Below are positions 35,612 to 46,845 of a stretch of 64,000 bases of DNA, one piece after another; position 1 is the stretch's first letter; the number at the start of each line of letters is the position of its first letter. The stretch covers positions 740,511 through 804,510 of the forward strand of contig MU277673.1 in the NCBI GenBank assembly GCA_022385805.1, in the 5' to 3' direction. Under the pieces are notes generated by a model. It did not search any database, was not told where the DNA came from, and saw only the letters and a program-made list of their open reading frames with translations. Origin of the DNA: Pilatotrama ljubarskyi. Lineage: Eukaryota; Basidiomycota; Agaricomycetes; Polyporales; Polyporaceae. Position numbers and translations under genes: made by a program.

Positions 35612-37330
35612 ATGCCGCAGCTCTCGCAGACTCAACTCGACATTATCCGGCTGACACATGCTAGACAGCTGAGGCAACTGGCGATCTCTCCTGCCAAAGA
35701 GGCTCTTGGTTCGAAGAAGCCTACGGACCTCCCGCCCCCTACCCCAGCAGAGCTATTGGCGTACATTCTCCAGTGGATTCAGGATAACCCAGGCGCTCTC
35801 CGGGGCGCGCGCGACACCCGTACGTATTCCATACTGATACCGTCAGCGAGCCGTGACCAAGGCTGATGCGTGCAAATGCTTCTTAGAATGCAAGAGCAGT
35901 TCTCCAGACTCGCCAAACTGGGATGCAGTATTTCTTAGTTTCATAGAAAGCTGCGCCGTGTACTTGCGGTGAGTCCAAACCGTCTAGGCCGTTCCACTGT
36001 GATTCCGCTCATCATGCTGCATACTTACGCTGGGTTCCCCTGCTCCAGCAAGGATGACGAGGTCACTAAGGCCACACTCGCTGCACGCGCAGGCGACTAC
36101 GACAAGGCCGTGGACCATCTCAGGGCTTCACAGGAGGACATCGACATTGTTGTCAGTATGGACCTCGCTGCCCATCGATCACAGCACTCAGGCTGGGCTT
36201 TCCGCATTTCCTTGTAGGCCCGGGCTCTAGGTTGTACCTTCGTTCAGCTTTGTGGTACGTCCCCTGTTATGAGAAAGAGCCCAGGCAGGTAAAGACTTCA
36301 CGGTGTTGCAGATTTCGCCGAGCAAAGCCCCGAAGAAGCACTTATTCAGCAATCCGGAGCGTTCGCTGGTGTGTTCATAGGCGACGACGCGGAGAAGCCG
36401 TTCATGGGCATCGCCTTCAAGGTAGGTCACTCCCTTGGGCATATGTAGGGCCTACCTATCTGAATACTTGAATGCGCGAAACCAGGGGTCCGATAACAGA
36501 GACACGATCACGGACTTGAAATGGCACCCATTGCCAGCGCTTCAACGCCCTGAGATCGTATGGGGCGCCCCGACTCATCGTGGCTTTTACTTCGGCTTGT
36601 TTGGCCGATTCGCAGAGCAAGAGGACTCGCAGGCACAAATCCCTTTTGATTCATAGCATTCTCTCAAACAAATACCTTGCGACTCGTCACTGAGATTCAT
36701 CGTCACAGATGTTCTCCAGGAACAGCTCTCAATCATCTACGAGAACAATGCGAAGTTGCACTTCACGGTAGGTCTTACACCCATTCTAGGCCAGAGGGCT
36801 CAGTAATGACCACTCTTCCTATCCGTCGGAATGTCCAGGGTCACTCGCTTGGCGGTGCTTACTGCACGTTGGCTTATGGAGAATTCCTACGGCTTCAAGA
36901 CGGCGGCGGTGCATTCTCGCGATACAACCTTGGCGACATGTACAGCTTTGCTGCTCCACGTACCTGTCTGCCGCCCTTCGCGGATGAGGTTAACAAGCGC
37001 ACTCAAGCAGGAGGCGGGAAGTACCTATTCCGCATCGTCAACAAGGAGGACCCGGTGCCCACCATGCCTCCGCCGCCTTTTAGCTGGGACATTGATTCCT
37101 TTCCCTTCGTGCACGTCGCTGGAGCATGGAGGATCACGGATCTTGGCCCGGAGAAGATGGCTGACGAGCCGCCGCCCGTCGTACCGCCACCCTTTGACCA
37201 GATGGTCCCTGAAGACCACGGTGCGTAGAGTTTTCGGGCATACCAGCGCGGCCCGAAGATTGGCTCACCTGTGATATCTACAGATGCTCGGGGCTACTAT
37301 GCCAGCTGGCAGAAGACGCCTCACTCTTGA
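35612..37330 (+). CDS. Lipase class 3 (alpha/beta hydrolase) with altered splice donor
   Basis: Triacylglycerol-lipase-like hydrolase, about 390 residues, no clear signal peptide (MPQLSQTQLDIIRLTHARQL). The nucleophile elbow is FTGHSLGGAY with the catalytic serine. Upstream lie FAGVFIGDDAEKPFMGIAFK then GSDNRDTITDLKW, and HRGFYFGLFGRF. The catalytic Asp is probably in NKEDPVP and the His in FPFVHVAG. Exons join in phase over introns at about 35821-35887, 35969-36050, 36151-36217, 36257-36310, 36421-36488, 36769-36838 and 37220-37283. One junction is odd: at 36649-36708 the frame and homology demand a 60-nt intron with a normal CACAG acceptor, but its donor dinucleotide is AT, not GT. Without splicing, a TAG at 36654 truncates the protein before the nucleophile serine. 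The gene is either using a rare AT-AG intron or is inactivated by one base. Confidence 0.82.
36649..36708 (+). other. AT-AG intron or broken splice donor in the lipase gene
   Basis: Removing exactly this 60-nt stretch joins QIPFD to VLQEQLSIIYENNA in frame and gives the spacing between the PFD motif and GHSLGG usual for fungal class 3 lipases. Its first bases are ATTCATAGC where GT is expected. No other GT nearby gives an in-phase alternative that keeps the conserved residues. Confidence 0.6.
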
Positions 37331-37992
37331 GCCTCCATTCACACGCAACTTGAACATCTCAAATTTGAACATGAAGAACTGAAGCGGCACAAGAGGAGGC
37401 CTGTGCTCGAAGCATGTATCTAGCGGTCATCCAGCGGAACGACTGCGCATTGTAAGCGTGCTGTATCTACTTGTGTTCAATTGATATCTTGACAGTTCCA
37501 GGCTGTTGCCCCTTGCTCAGCTAAAGTCTGCAAAGATAGTACAGTTGCGTGTCATGCATGTCTCTTTAAGTCGTTAGGATTCCATGTTGATACACAGTGC
37601 ACTCTTACTTGCCAAGGTATGTAGTACTTGCGAGAACGTCCCAGGGCGCGTCCAGTTAGCCTAAGATCATCGAGGTTCATGTAAGTAACATGGGTCCGGA
37701 TGGAGGTAAGTCAAGAGTTTACATGGTATAGTACCGGTCGCTACGAGCGGCCTGAGACATAAAACAAGAGGAGAACATACAACAGTCATCGCTACATGGT
37801 CCCGCGGCTGCCCGCTGCCTTCCTACTCCTCAGCTACCCAGCCTGCAGCAATTCCTTGCCGTCCCAGCCGATTATATGATACTACCCAACACCGCCCAAT
37901 GTCTGATGCCATACCATTACATCGTGTGCATTAGTTCGTACCATTGCGTGGACGTTCGTGCGTTCGTGACAGCTCATGGCCAGATCCCAGTG
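37331..37992. other. Convergent 3' intergenic region
   Basis: Between the ends of the lipase and RhoGAP genes. AT-richer DNA with TATAC-type signals suitable for poly(A) sites. No gene seen. Confidence 0.45.
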
Positions 37993-40900
37993 CTAGTCCG
38001 ATGCGTGGCGCCCATGGCCGGCCGACCGCTTGCTGGGACTCGAGTGGTTACTCGAGTGGGCCGACGAGGTCGGTGACGGCGTCGCGGACGCGAACGCTGC
38101 CGCTGCCGCGGTGGACGACAGCGATATGCCCGTCTCGTGTGTGCGCGCTGATGCAGCCGCGGACGACGGGCGGGGCGGAGCGAACGTATTCCCCGAGCCT
38201 CGGTCGCCAAAGCCGTCTGATAGGTCTATCTGCCGGGAGGACCGCTTCGACGACGGCTCGCGCGAATGGGACTCGTTCGTATTCGCGTACGTTGAGGAGC
38301 CCGACAAGGAGTGAGTTCCTTCGAGTGGCGGTGGGAGTGTAGGCGTGAAGGACGACACGCTCGCGTTACCCTCCGGCGACGACGATGCGTTACCATACGG
38401 TGGTACCCGGACCTGATCGTCGAAGAATTGGCCCGCCCGGATGGATGGTGGCTGACGCGCAGGAGAGCCCGCGTGTTGACCCGCGCGCAGAGAAGGGTGG
38501 ATGCTGTTGGTTGGACGTGGAGGGAGCTGAGGGGTGAAGTCCTGCGGAGTAGGCCTGGGGCCATCATTGGACGAGCGCGGAGAGATCATCGACTTCGGTT
38601 GTCGACGGGGTGATGTTGGTGCAGGGGGTGGCGGCATATTTGATATCTTCGTATGTGTAGATCCGTACGAGGCCGACGGGACACCGTCGTTGAGCGGAGC
38701 AGGCGGTAATGGGGGTGACGCAGTCTGCGAGAATAGGACATGGGCGTTGGTGATCAGGTCTTCCATCAGCGAATCCTGTGGACGAGTCTCAGTAAAAGGT
38801 AGAGAGGCTTTCGCATGCGAGCGGTAATGTCGTACCTTCCACGACTGAACGCTGAGCAGGTCTGCTCCCTTCGGCATCTCGTCTTCCCCGAAGATCACGG
38901 ACCCGAACACGATTGCGAGGTTCCTGGGATCCATCTTATTCTTGTCCGAATGAGATGCTACCTTGGCGAGGTGCTCCACCAGAGCCTTGAGCGTCGCCTG
39001 GTGAATAGCGGGCAGCCTCCGCATCTTCGAACGGAGGACAGCGAAGTTGTTCGCTGCGTGCTCGTCTAGTTGATCATGAGACGCGCGCGCTGTACGAGGG
39101 CCGGGAAATGAACGTACCGAAACCCTCCGTATGCTGGATCCGTTCCTGCAAGGGGAACTTGAACACAGGCTCCGGAAGTTCGCGCAAATACATCTGGCAC
39201 AAGAACAGCCCGTTACAGCTCGGCACGGACATGATGAGCGTGTGCTCGCACCTTCAGGAACGATGATACCGAGTAGACGTCATCCGTTGTCGGATTGAAC
39301 TGGAACGCAGCCTCATTTCGTTCGATTTTGTGTTGCAGCTATGAACAATCGTGAGTAAGCAGACCAGTCGATGCCGACGGCGGGATGCAGCCTACCTCCT
39401 GTATTGCCGCATGTCTGCCGGACACCTGCAATCAAGGTTCAGGATACATGGGCTGCCGTATCGCCTCATTACGCTGCGACTTACGCGATAGATGCCCTCA
39501 GCATCCAGGCCTCGCTGCTCGATGTCCTGAATGCATATCCGTACGATCTTCGGAATCTCGCCATCAGGCAGGCCCCTCGCCGTCGCGTAGTCCACCAGGC
39601 TGACACCGAAGATGAGGTCCTTGCATTCGCCGACATTGTAGTTGTAATAGTAGACCGGCTTCGGGGTGGCAGCGGCCAGCATGCGGGGTATGGCATCTGC
39701 GATGGCGGCGCTGTCTCGCTGCGGCGTGATCTTCTCGACCATGCGCCTCCCGTGCTCGCATAGCTGACTCTGTGTCGCCGCGGCGGCGCTGCGATAGAGA
39801 GGCGTTCGAATTAGTCTTGACCAACATCTGACAGTACGTGGGAACTCGGAAGACCTACGTCAAGTTGTCTGTATACACCTCGAGAACCTTCTTGACGGTT
39901 TCCGCAGACTCCCGTACGAAAGACTCAAGTGACTATGAGATGTGAGCTTTCAATCCATACAAGGAATGTCAGCAACAACCAACCTTGAATCCGGACTCGA
40001 GGATCTTGACTCGTCGGATACGAAGCGTTTCGAGCCAGTGCACGCCTTTCCTGTACTCCTTGTCTGCAACAGATCCCACTTGAGTCAAGGACCAGGACGA
40101 ACTCGCGCCACCCACTGACCTGCCTCATCCGCCTCGCGCTTGGCGCGCACCGATCTCAGCGCGTTATCAGAACGCCCGCCGTCCCTCGGGTTCCCGCCCT
40201 TGTCCAGGAAGGTCATGAGCTGATTGAGCTGCTTCTTTCCCTGGTGCGCGAGGTCCTGCAGCGCAGTGGACGTGGACGCCGAGGGTGATCGGTTCCTTGC
40301 GGCGTTTGCGCTGGACGACGGGCGGCGGTCGAGCGGCCTCAGAGGCTGCGGGGCGGTGACCACTGGGCGCGCACCGTTGGTGCTGTGGGAGTGTGAGTGA
40401 GAGTGCGAATGAGGTTTCGTCAGGGGAGGCATGTTGTGATGTCCGTCATTGGGCGAGGTCGGGGAGAGCGGCGCTGCAGCGGCGTTCCTGTACTCCTGGG
40501 GCAGACCGTCAATATGCCATACCTCGCAGTGGAAGACGTAGTAAGATACGGACTTCGGCTTCTTGGCATTTCTTGAGATACGTCCGCTTCAGCCGAGGGA
40601 GGACGTTCTCCGCATAATCGGCATGAGCCGTAATCGCGTCCTTCAGGTCTTCCCGGACCCGTTTGCGGATCCGATCTTGCTCCTCCTGCCATGCACCCAC
40701 CTTGCGTTCGCACACATGTCCTGCAAGCGTGCAGAATACAGCACGTACCTTGAAGTTCGCCAGCGGCTCAATGACATGGCTGCCCAAGTTCTCCAGGAAG
40801 GCGGTGCGCGTGCTCGCCTCTGCCGACCGCACCGCTTGAACACCGAGCGCAGCACACAGCGCGGAGTGGAGCAGACACACCTCGCTCGACGTTGTCCGTC

Positions 40901-41271
40901 ACTTCGTTCCATGCGACGCGCGTCGTGGTGAGCTCGATGCGGTCGTCCAGGAACGCGTCGATGGATTTGGACTTGCGGTGGAGCTTGAGCAGCGCCGCCA
41001 CACTATGCGGGCAGCATGAAGGACGCGCAGCGCTCTCGAGCCAGAGACGACTCACTATTGCTCCTCTATCCGTTTCCTGCACACGCATGCGCCCTGTCTA
41101 TCATCCTCAGGCGCGGGGCATGCAGGCAATGACGCACCTTTCTTGGAAGAAAGCGAGGTAGGACTCGGTCAAGACCTTCAGATGCAGTTCAAACAGGTTC
41201 GTCGCGCTCTGCGCAGCGTCCATCGCGGGGGCCTTCGCCGCTGCTGCGGCGGCCTCCGTGGAGGAGGACAT
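37993..41271 (-). CDS. F-BAR and RhoGAP domain protein (Rgd1-like)
   Basis: GTPase-activating protein for Rho-family GTPases, of the class that binds curved membrane through an F-BAR domain (yeast Rgd1 acts on Rho3/Rho4 at growth sites). The start at 41271 (MSSSTEAAAAAAKAPAMDAA) leads into a long helical F-BAR region (LFELHLKVLTESYLAFF, SIDAFLDDRIELTTTRVAW, AFLENLGSHVIEPLANFK, EEQDRIRKRVREDLKDAI). A linker carries a His-Ser repeat near 40390. The RhoGAP domain has VDYATARGLPDGEIPKIVRI, GLDAEGIYRVSG with the arginine finger, MYLRELPEPVFKFPLQ and KMDPRNLAIVFGSVIF. The C-terminal 250 residues are Pro/Ser-rich with PPPPAP and PPRP motifs that could bind SH3 domains. Stop TAG at 37993. About ten introns. 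Confidence 0.9.
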
Positions 41272-41870
41272 GGTGATGGTGTGGAGGTGAGACGGACGGG
41301 TGCAGAGGGAGCGGCGGAGTGAGAGGAAAGGCTGAGCCTGAGTGCGAACGCCTCCAAGTCCGAGCCCGGCCTCTCCTCAGATCAGCCGCGCGCCCTCCCA
41401 CGTGGCTAGACGTCACATGCAGACGCGATATGGGATAGACGCGCGCGCTCATCCAGGCATCCTACGTCCTCCAAGTAACAGCCCGGCGCCGCTCATGATG
41501 CTGTCGAGAGAAAATGTTTCGTACCCAAGACGTCTGGGGTACTGAGATTCATCGCTGGCAGCCCGGACACATGGGAGGACGCTCGAAGAAGACGCTCCGG
41601 ACCTGTTCGGACGATACTTCATTCGAGGGGAACCTTATGGCGCCTCATATCGCAGCGGTATACACTATGACTACGTCGTACAACTACACATTGCAAGTCG
41701 TATTACCTATAGTACACGTCGTGAAGTCGTCAACGGCCAGCATCGTCAGTATAATTATGGCGAAAACGGGAGCGGGAGCGGGGTCCGTGTGATGGTCAAG
41801 AGCAGAACGATGCTGGCGAATATCGGGAGGGAACCCGTAAGAGAGGTAACAGAACTGAATGGGAGAAGGG
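41272..41870. other. Intergenic region between kinase and RhoGAP genes
   Basis: Promoter side of the RhoGAP gene and 3' side of the kinase gene, both minus strand. No gene recognised. Confidence 0.45.
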
Positions 41871-44037
41871 TCATGATCGTGCAGGCTTGGGCTCTGAGCG
41901 GATGTCAGCGAACGAGCTCAGGTCCACGGCAGGAGCGGTACTCACGGGACATGTTACGGCTCGCGGTCCGACCGAGGACGCTCCCAAACGCCTTCTTGAA
42001 CGTCGGCGTCGGCGCAGGCGCAGGCTGAGGGGTGGGAGGCCCCTCCTTCTCCTTCTCCGGATCCAGGTCGAACTTCCCCGCCAGCTTCCGCCACAGCCTT
42101 ACCGGCTGCGCCTTCGCGTTCCCGATAAACGACGACGGCGGGGTCGAAGGTCCGGAGGGCGAACTCGTCGACGACAGCGCCGACACTGAGGAGCGGGAGG
42201 AGCCCGAGGGCGACGTCGACGGCGCGGGGGCGGCGGGTATATGCAGCGTGGCGAGCTCGGCGCTCTTCGGCGAGCCGACGACCGGGATGCCCCCTACGTC
42301 AACGTCGGGCTCGCGGTCCGTGTCCGAATCAGAGTCGCTGCTGCTCGAGACGGGCACCACGACTTCCGTTATCGAGTCAATGGCATGATGCTGCTGCCCG
42401 TCGTCGAGGTGATGCCGCGCACCGGCATTCATATGCATCGACTGGCTCGACCCGGAACGGCTTCGCGCGTGCAAGCTTCGCGAGAGGCCACTTCGGTGCC
42501 GTGCTCGGATGTGTAAAGCGTACGCCTCCGCCTTGCTGTGCCCGTCCAGGGCAGCATGATCGCCGTCGTCAACGCCTTCTACCACGCCACCGCCACCGCC
42601 GGTGTCGGCAGGAGGCCCATGCCCGCCATTGCCATCGCCGTCCTCGATTTCGAACACGCTTTCAGGCGGGACGGCGCTCTTTGGACGGTGCGCGCGGCTG
42701 TACACCGACGTCGTCGGCGACGCCGGGAGGCTCGACGAGAAGTCCCAGCTGTCCATCGTCGCGTGCGTGTGTATCGATGGCTGCTTGCGGCGCTCCTGGC
42801 GCTGCGTAAGGGGCGGCAGCCCGCGAAGGATCGTGCTGCAGAGATAGCTCGGCTTCCTTGCGTGCTTGAAGAAGTTCATCTGGAGGAGCTCCGCGGCGGT
42901 CGGTCGCTTCGCTGGGTCCTTGTTCAGACACATGCCCACGATCTCCGCGAACGCGCTCGAGTAGCGGTTCGGGCCCGCGTTCCGGTCGAGCTTGGGCGGC
43001 TCGTCCGTGACGGTGAGCAGGAGCACCTTGTGCGGGTCCATGCGCGAGCGCGGCGCGCGGCCCTGCGCGAGCTCGATCGCGGTGATGCCGAACGACCAGA
43101 TATCGGCAGAAGCATCGTACTGCTTTCCATTGATGACTTCAGGGGCCATCCAGCACGGCGTGCCGACAAAGGACTTGCGCTTGCCGAGGATGGATGGCCG
43201 GTGGACAGGCGATACCGGCTGCGCACGCGAATGGGAATGCGAGTGTGAATGCGAGTGCTGCCGCGGCGCCGGGTTGAAGTTGATTGTTCGCGACTTGGTC
43301 GTGGTCTGCGACGCGGGGGACTCTTCGTGGTCCCAGAGGAATGCGGCCACACCGAGGTCGCCTAAGAGGACGGTGCCGTCATCATCGATGAGCAAGTTGG
43401 CCGCCTTGACGTCTCGGTGAATCAAGCCGTTGATGTGCAGGTAGCTACGCGTCGGGTAGTCGGGTAACGCGAGGGGGACAAAACCGAGGGACTGGTTCGT
43501 GAAAGAGCGCACGGTGAGAGACGAGGACGCTCACTTTAGCCCCTGCAACGCCTGCTTGAGGATGCAGCGAATGACTTCCTCCTCGAGCCCCGCGGGCCAC
43601 GCGTAGCGCATGACATCGGCGACACTGCCGGCGTTCATGAGGCGCATGGCGATGTACAGCTTGTGGCCGTCGACCCAGGAGCCACGGACGCGGAGGACGT
43701 TGGGGTGCTTCGACAGGGACATGAGCTGGGTCTCGTTTTGGAGGAGTCGGAGGGCGCTGGGCGGGAGGCGATCGAGGTCGAGGACCTTGAGCGCGCAGGC
43801 GATAGGGAGGCCGCCATCGGCAGGGTGGTACTGTGCAGCGTAGACGATAGAAGAGGCCCCGAAGCCGATGGGTGGGCCAATGGTATAGTCGGAGGAGTTG
43901 TTGCTGCCCCAGATCCACATGTGAGAAAGAGAGAGAGAAGGGTTGAGTAACGCAAGCCACTCGCACCTGTATAACTGCCACTCGTCCTCGACCGCGCCGA
44001 TAAACTTTCTCGTTAGATGCTCGGTGACGGCGTTCAT
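41871..44037 (-). CDS. Ste20-family (FRAY/OSR1-like) serine/threonine kinase
   Basis: Germinal-centre-type Ste20 kinase, about 670 residues. Start ATG at 44037 (MNAVTEHLTRKFIG). Kinase domain: glycine loop IGFGASSIVYAA, lysine in CALKVLDLD, catalytic HRDVKAANLL, DLG in place of DFG, VGTPCWMAPEV, DIWSFGITAIELAQG, and KDPAKRPTAAELL. Between DLG and GTP the activation segment carries an insertion of about 50 residues containing a His-Ser repeat. The tail is Ser/Pro/Asp-rich with no recognised domain. The 3' end is read with a last intron (GTGAGT donor at about 41950), giving a C-terminus MSQPKPARS and stop at 41871; without that splice the frame would end at 41905. The neighbouring RhoGAP gene also suggests a polarity or osmotic-signalling role, which is inference. 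Confidence 0.88.
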
Positions 44038-46275
44038 CCTCGGGGACTGAAGGGTGCGGCGGGCGGAGTTGACAGGGAAGCAGGAGGCGACTTATAGCAC
44101 ACCCGTCGCGAGTCGGAGAGAAGTGCTGGTGAAGTGAAGGGGGCAGTCCTATCGGGAGGGAGACGATGGTGGAAGAATGAAAGCAAGATTGGGCATGATC
44201 AGCCACAGCACGTTTGGGTGTGGCCAACGAGTCGCGTAAGGGCGGCTTAGCGGACAAGACAAGCGCCCGCCGAGAGGCCCGAGGTTACCAACAAAGGGCT
44301 GATAAACTTCTGATGCGCGGCGAACGTGTGTTGTGCCTTCCCCGCTTGTGTCGCGCCACCGGTGCAGTCGTCGCTCACTGGTGACTTTGAGGGCGTCGGT
44401 GTCGCGCTGGACGACGAGTGCGACGGCGGGGACGGGGAGGAGAATGTCGGGGAATGGGACCGAGCTGGTATGCAAACGCAAGCCAAGCCGCATTTGCATG
44501 GCTCGCAGGGCGCCCCTTCTCGGCAGGTCGCACGCCAAATATAGGGGGCCTGTGATTTCTGCACGCTTCTCGTCCCAAGCGTACGGGCCATCACTGCCGT
44601 ATTCGCCACTCGACGCAGGGGCCTTGCACAGCTGCTCATATCGGGGAATGCTCACAGATGAACGCCGTCCGCGTATGTACCGTCCTGCAAGCTCGCACCT
44701 CCGAGCGTTCTCATGTCCACGAAGATCCGGCAAGGTTAGACGGCGCGCTGCACAGAGTGCGCTTCCCCGGTCGGATGCACCTTCGCGGGCTGTAAAACAG
44801 ACGCGCTGGTGGACGCAGAGCTGCGTTCGGGCGTAGCAGATCGCCCTGCCATGGACCCTGGAATCTACAACGAACGAGGCACGCTCCGCCTTCTCTCGAC
44901 TGTTGCCACTGACGATCCTCGTCGACGCTCTCTGGCCCACGCGAAGGTTTCATGAGCAGCGCGCACGAGAGCCAGTCGAAGGTGTGGAGTGGTCTCGCTC
45001 TGCATGGCGCAATAGATCTTCTACGACCCTACCTTGAGGCTGCTCCAGCGTGCTCCAGAGCCCGTGCCTCATCTGATGCAGCTCTGCGTGGACAATTTCG
45101 ATGTCGCATGCCAGGGCTGCGGCAGGTAGTCGTCTGTGCGTCGGACGGAGCTCGGAGGTGAGAGCGTCGACCGGAGAGCTCGAGAAAGGCCGCTCTCCGG
45201 GTGCCTGTGAGATCGAGTACGTGTGTTTCACCATCGACTCCGGAGCGTACGGTCCTAAACTACGAAAGGATAGGTGCAACTGACCAGTCCGTGTAAGTAC
45301 ACAGTGCACAGCTGACACGGAGTACGGCTCGGCGCAGAAGAACTTCATGGAGGCCCGGGAGCTTCGCGAACATGTCAACTTCGCTGGTGCAACGCCGAAA
45401 GAGGCAAGCGTAGTGTTCAGTGCAACTCGTCCATACGATTCTTTGCGGAGCACGCCGTTCATTGAGCGGGGACACTAAATTCTATATCGCACACATAGAG
45501 ATGCTAAATGGATACGTACAATACAGCTATGCGTTGCTGTGGTGGCTTGCCTTCCTGGACTCATCTCCGCTCGCGACCTGGATACTGCACTGCCGACACG
45601 CCGGATTCGTGGGACATGGCGCGCTGCTGAGTACCTTGAACTTCTCTCTAGGACTAGTGAACTCGCGAGGCATTCCCGTAGGCCTGTAGATTCGCGGACA
45701 ACCACCCCCTGGAGGAGCTCTTATGAAGTGATCACCACAAAGTCACCACCAGTGCCTTTCCAGTCAGAGTCAGCGAATGCAAGCGCACGACTAAATCAAG
45801 CATACAGTGAGGCGGCGAAAGTCTCTTCGATCCAATGCACTCCACAGAGACACGCTTTGCGTGGAGACCAAGCTCCCCAGCTGGGGATGAGTGAGTCCGA
45901 TGGTAGCCCAGTACAGCATTGTGAGTTCTAGGTTGCCTCAGTGACAGTTCCGCCTGTAGTCCTGGGTGAATCGTCTGACGACTGGCTCCTTTGTCAGGCC
46001 TGTCAGGAGTGGAGGGGGCTGCAATCCGATGAACAGAGCCCTCAGCCCGGGGCCCCGAGTTCATGGGGAGTGTGGTGCGCTCCCACCCGTTCCGGAAGAC
46101 AGATTCCGAGCAAGCAAAATGTTTGTCTCCGCACAGCAGAAACACAGCCCAAGAACCTGCTCAACCGTAGGTCCAGAGACGGTCCTATAGCAGCGGGCTG
46201 GGGCTTTGTCAGAGCCGAGCGTGCTACGCGCGTCCGAGGTTATAAATGAAAGCGAGCGCGTCGAGAGAGGCGGCG
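44038..46275. other. 2.2 kb intergenic region, mostly without a recognised gene
   Basis: Divergent region between the Ste20 kinase and SRPK genes. Apart from the possible exon at 44247-44639 I see no family motif. Several overlapping frames are open, as expected from high GC, but none shows consistent codon bias. Confidence 0.4.
44247..44480 (-). CDS. Possible last exon of a GPI-anchored surface protein
   Basis: This frame has strong coding bias. It runs from a Ser/Thr/Pro-rich stretch (SPTFSSPSPPSHSSSSATP) through DDCTGGATQAGKAQ to a short hydrophobic end FISPLLVTSGLSAGACLVR and stop at 44247. That is the order of a glycosylated stalk followed by a GPI-anchor signal. A plausible acceptor (ATACCAG) opens it near 44480. 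I could not join convincing upstream exons, so this may also be chance. Confidence 0.25.
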   Translation of the reverse strand, partial: CVCIPARSHSPTFSSPSPPSHSSSSATPTPSKSPVSDDCTGGATQAGKAQHTFAAHQKFISPLLVTSGLSAGACLVR

Positions 46276-46845
46276 AGCCAATCAGCCGGCGGGAGTTGAG
46301 CGAGGTAGATCGTTGAGCAGCGACGCCGGAGTCGGATCGATCGTATCCAGCGCGAAATCTGCGGTCGATTTGCGTCGGTATCCTTTTTCCTGCGGGGTTC
46401 AGGGTGCGCTGGGGGGAGAAGCTGGAGGGCGGGGACCGACGCAGGACGACGTCGACGGGCCGCAGAGGTGGCGAAAAGCGCGAGGTGTTTTCGGATGAGA
46501 TGGGAGCAGGAGGACGGGTGCGCCACGACGCTCGGGCGCACACGGTTGGCGAAGGAGATAACGGGGAGGCGAATGGCAGGAGCAGGTGGAAGAGGCCGAG
46601 CCACGGTTACGTAATGAGCTAAAGAGGCAGGCGACCGGAATTTTCCCGGGGTAATCTCTGGGCTGTGATTGGCTGGGGAGGGGTGCGATAAGAGATCCGG
46701 GATCGAGGGTTCCGCATATGGAATGCTGATGTAAGAGGGGAAGCTGGGACTGGGAGGAGTTGATATCTCTCTGGCCCTGCCACATCGCACCGCGTCTCGT
46801 CAGACTCCCGGTGCTCTCTCCCTCTCCCTCCATCTCCTCCCGTAC
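46276..46845 (+). promoter_or_regulatory. SRPK upstream region with paired CCAAT boxes
   Basis: Two copies of AGCCAATCA in opposite orientation lie at 46276-46284 (plus) and 46666-46674 (minus), the extended consensus for the Hap2/3/5 (CBF) factor in fungi. A GAA-TT-TTC half-pair like a heat-shock element core sits near 46638-46646. The last 60 bp before the start are CT-rich. Confidence 0.45.

Noticed and set aside
38038..38060. Direct repeat ACTCGAGTGG twice
   Set aside because: It lies in the coding sequence of the RhoGAP tail and reflects repeated His-Ser-Ser codons.
46224..46790. 188-codon minus-strand frame upstream of SRPK
   Set aside because: Composition is Pro/Ser/Arg-rich chance coding in a GC-rich promoter; CCAAT boxes lie inside it and no family motif is seen.
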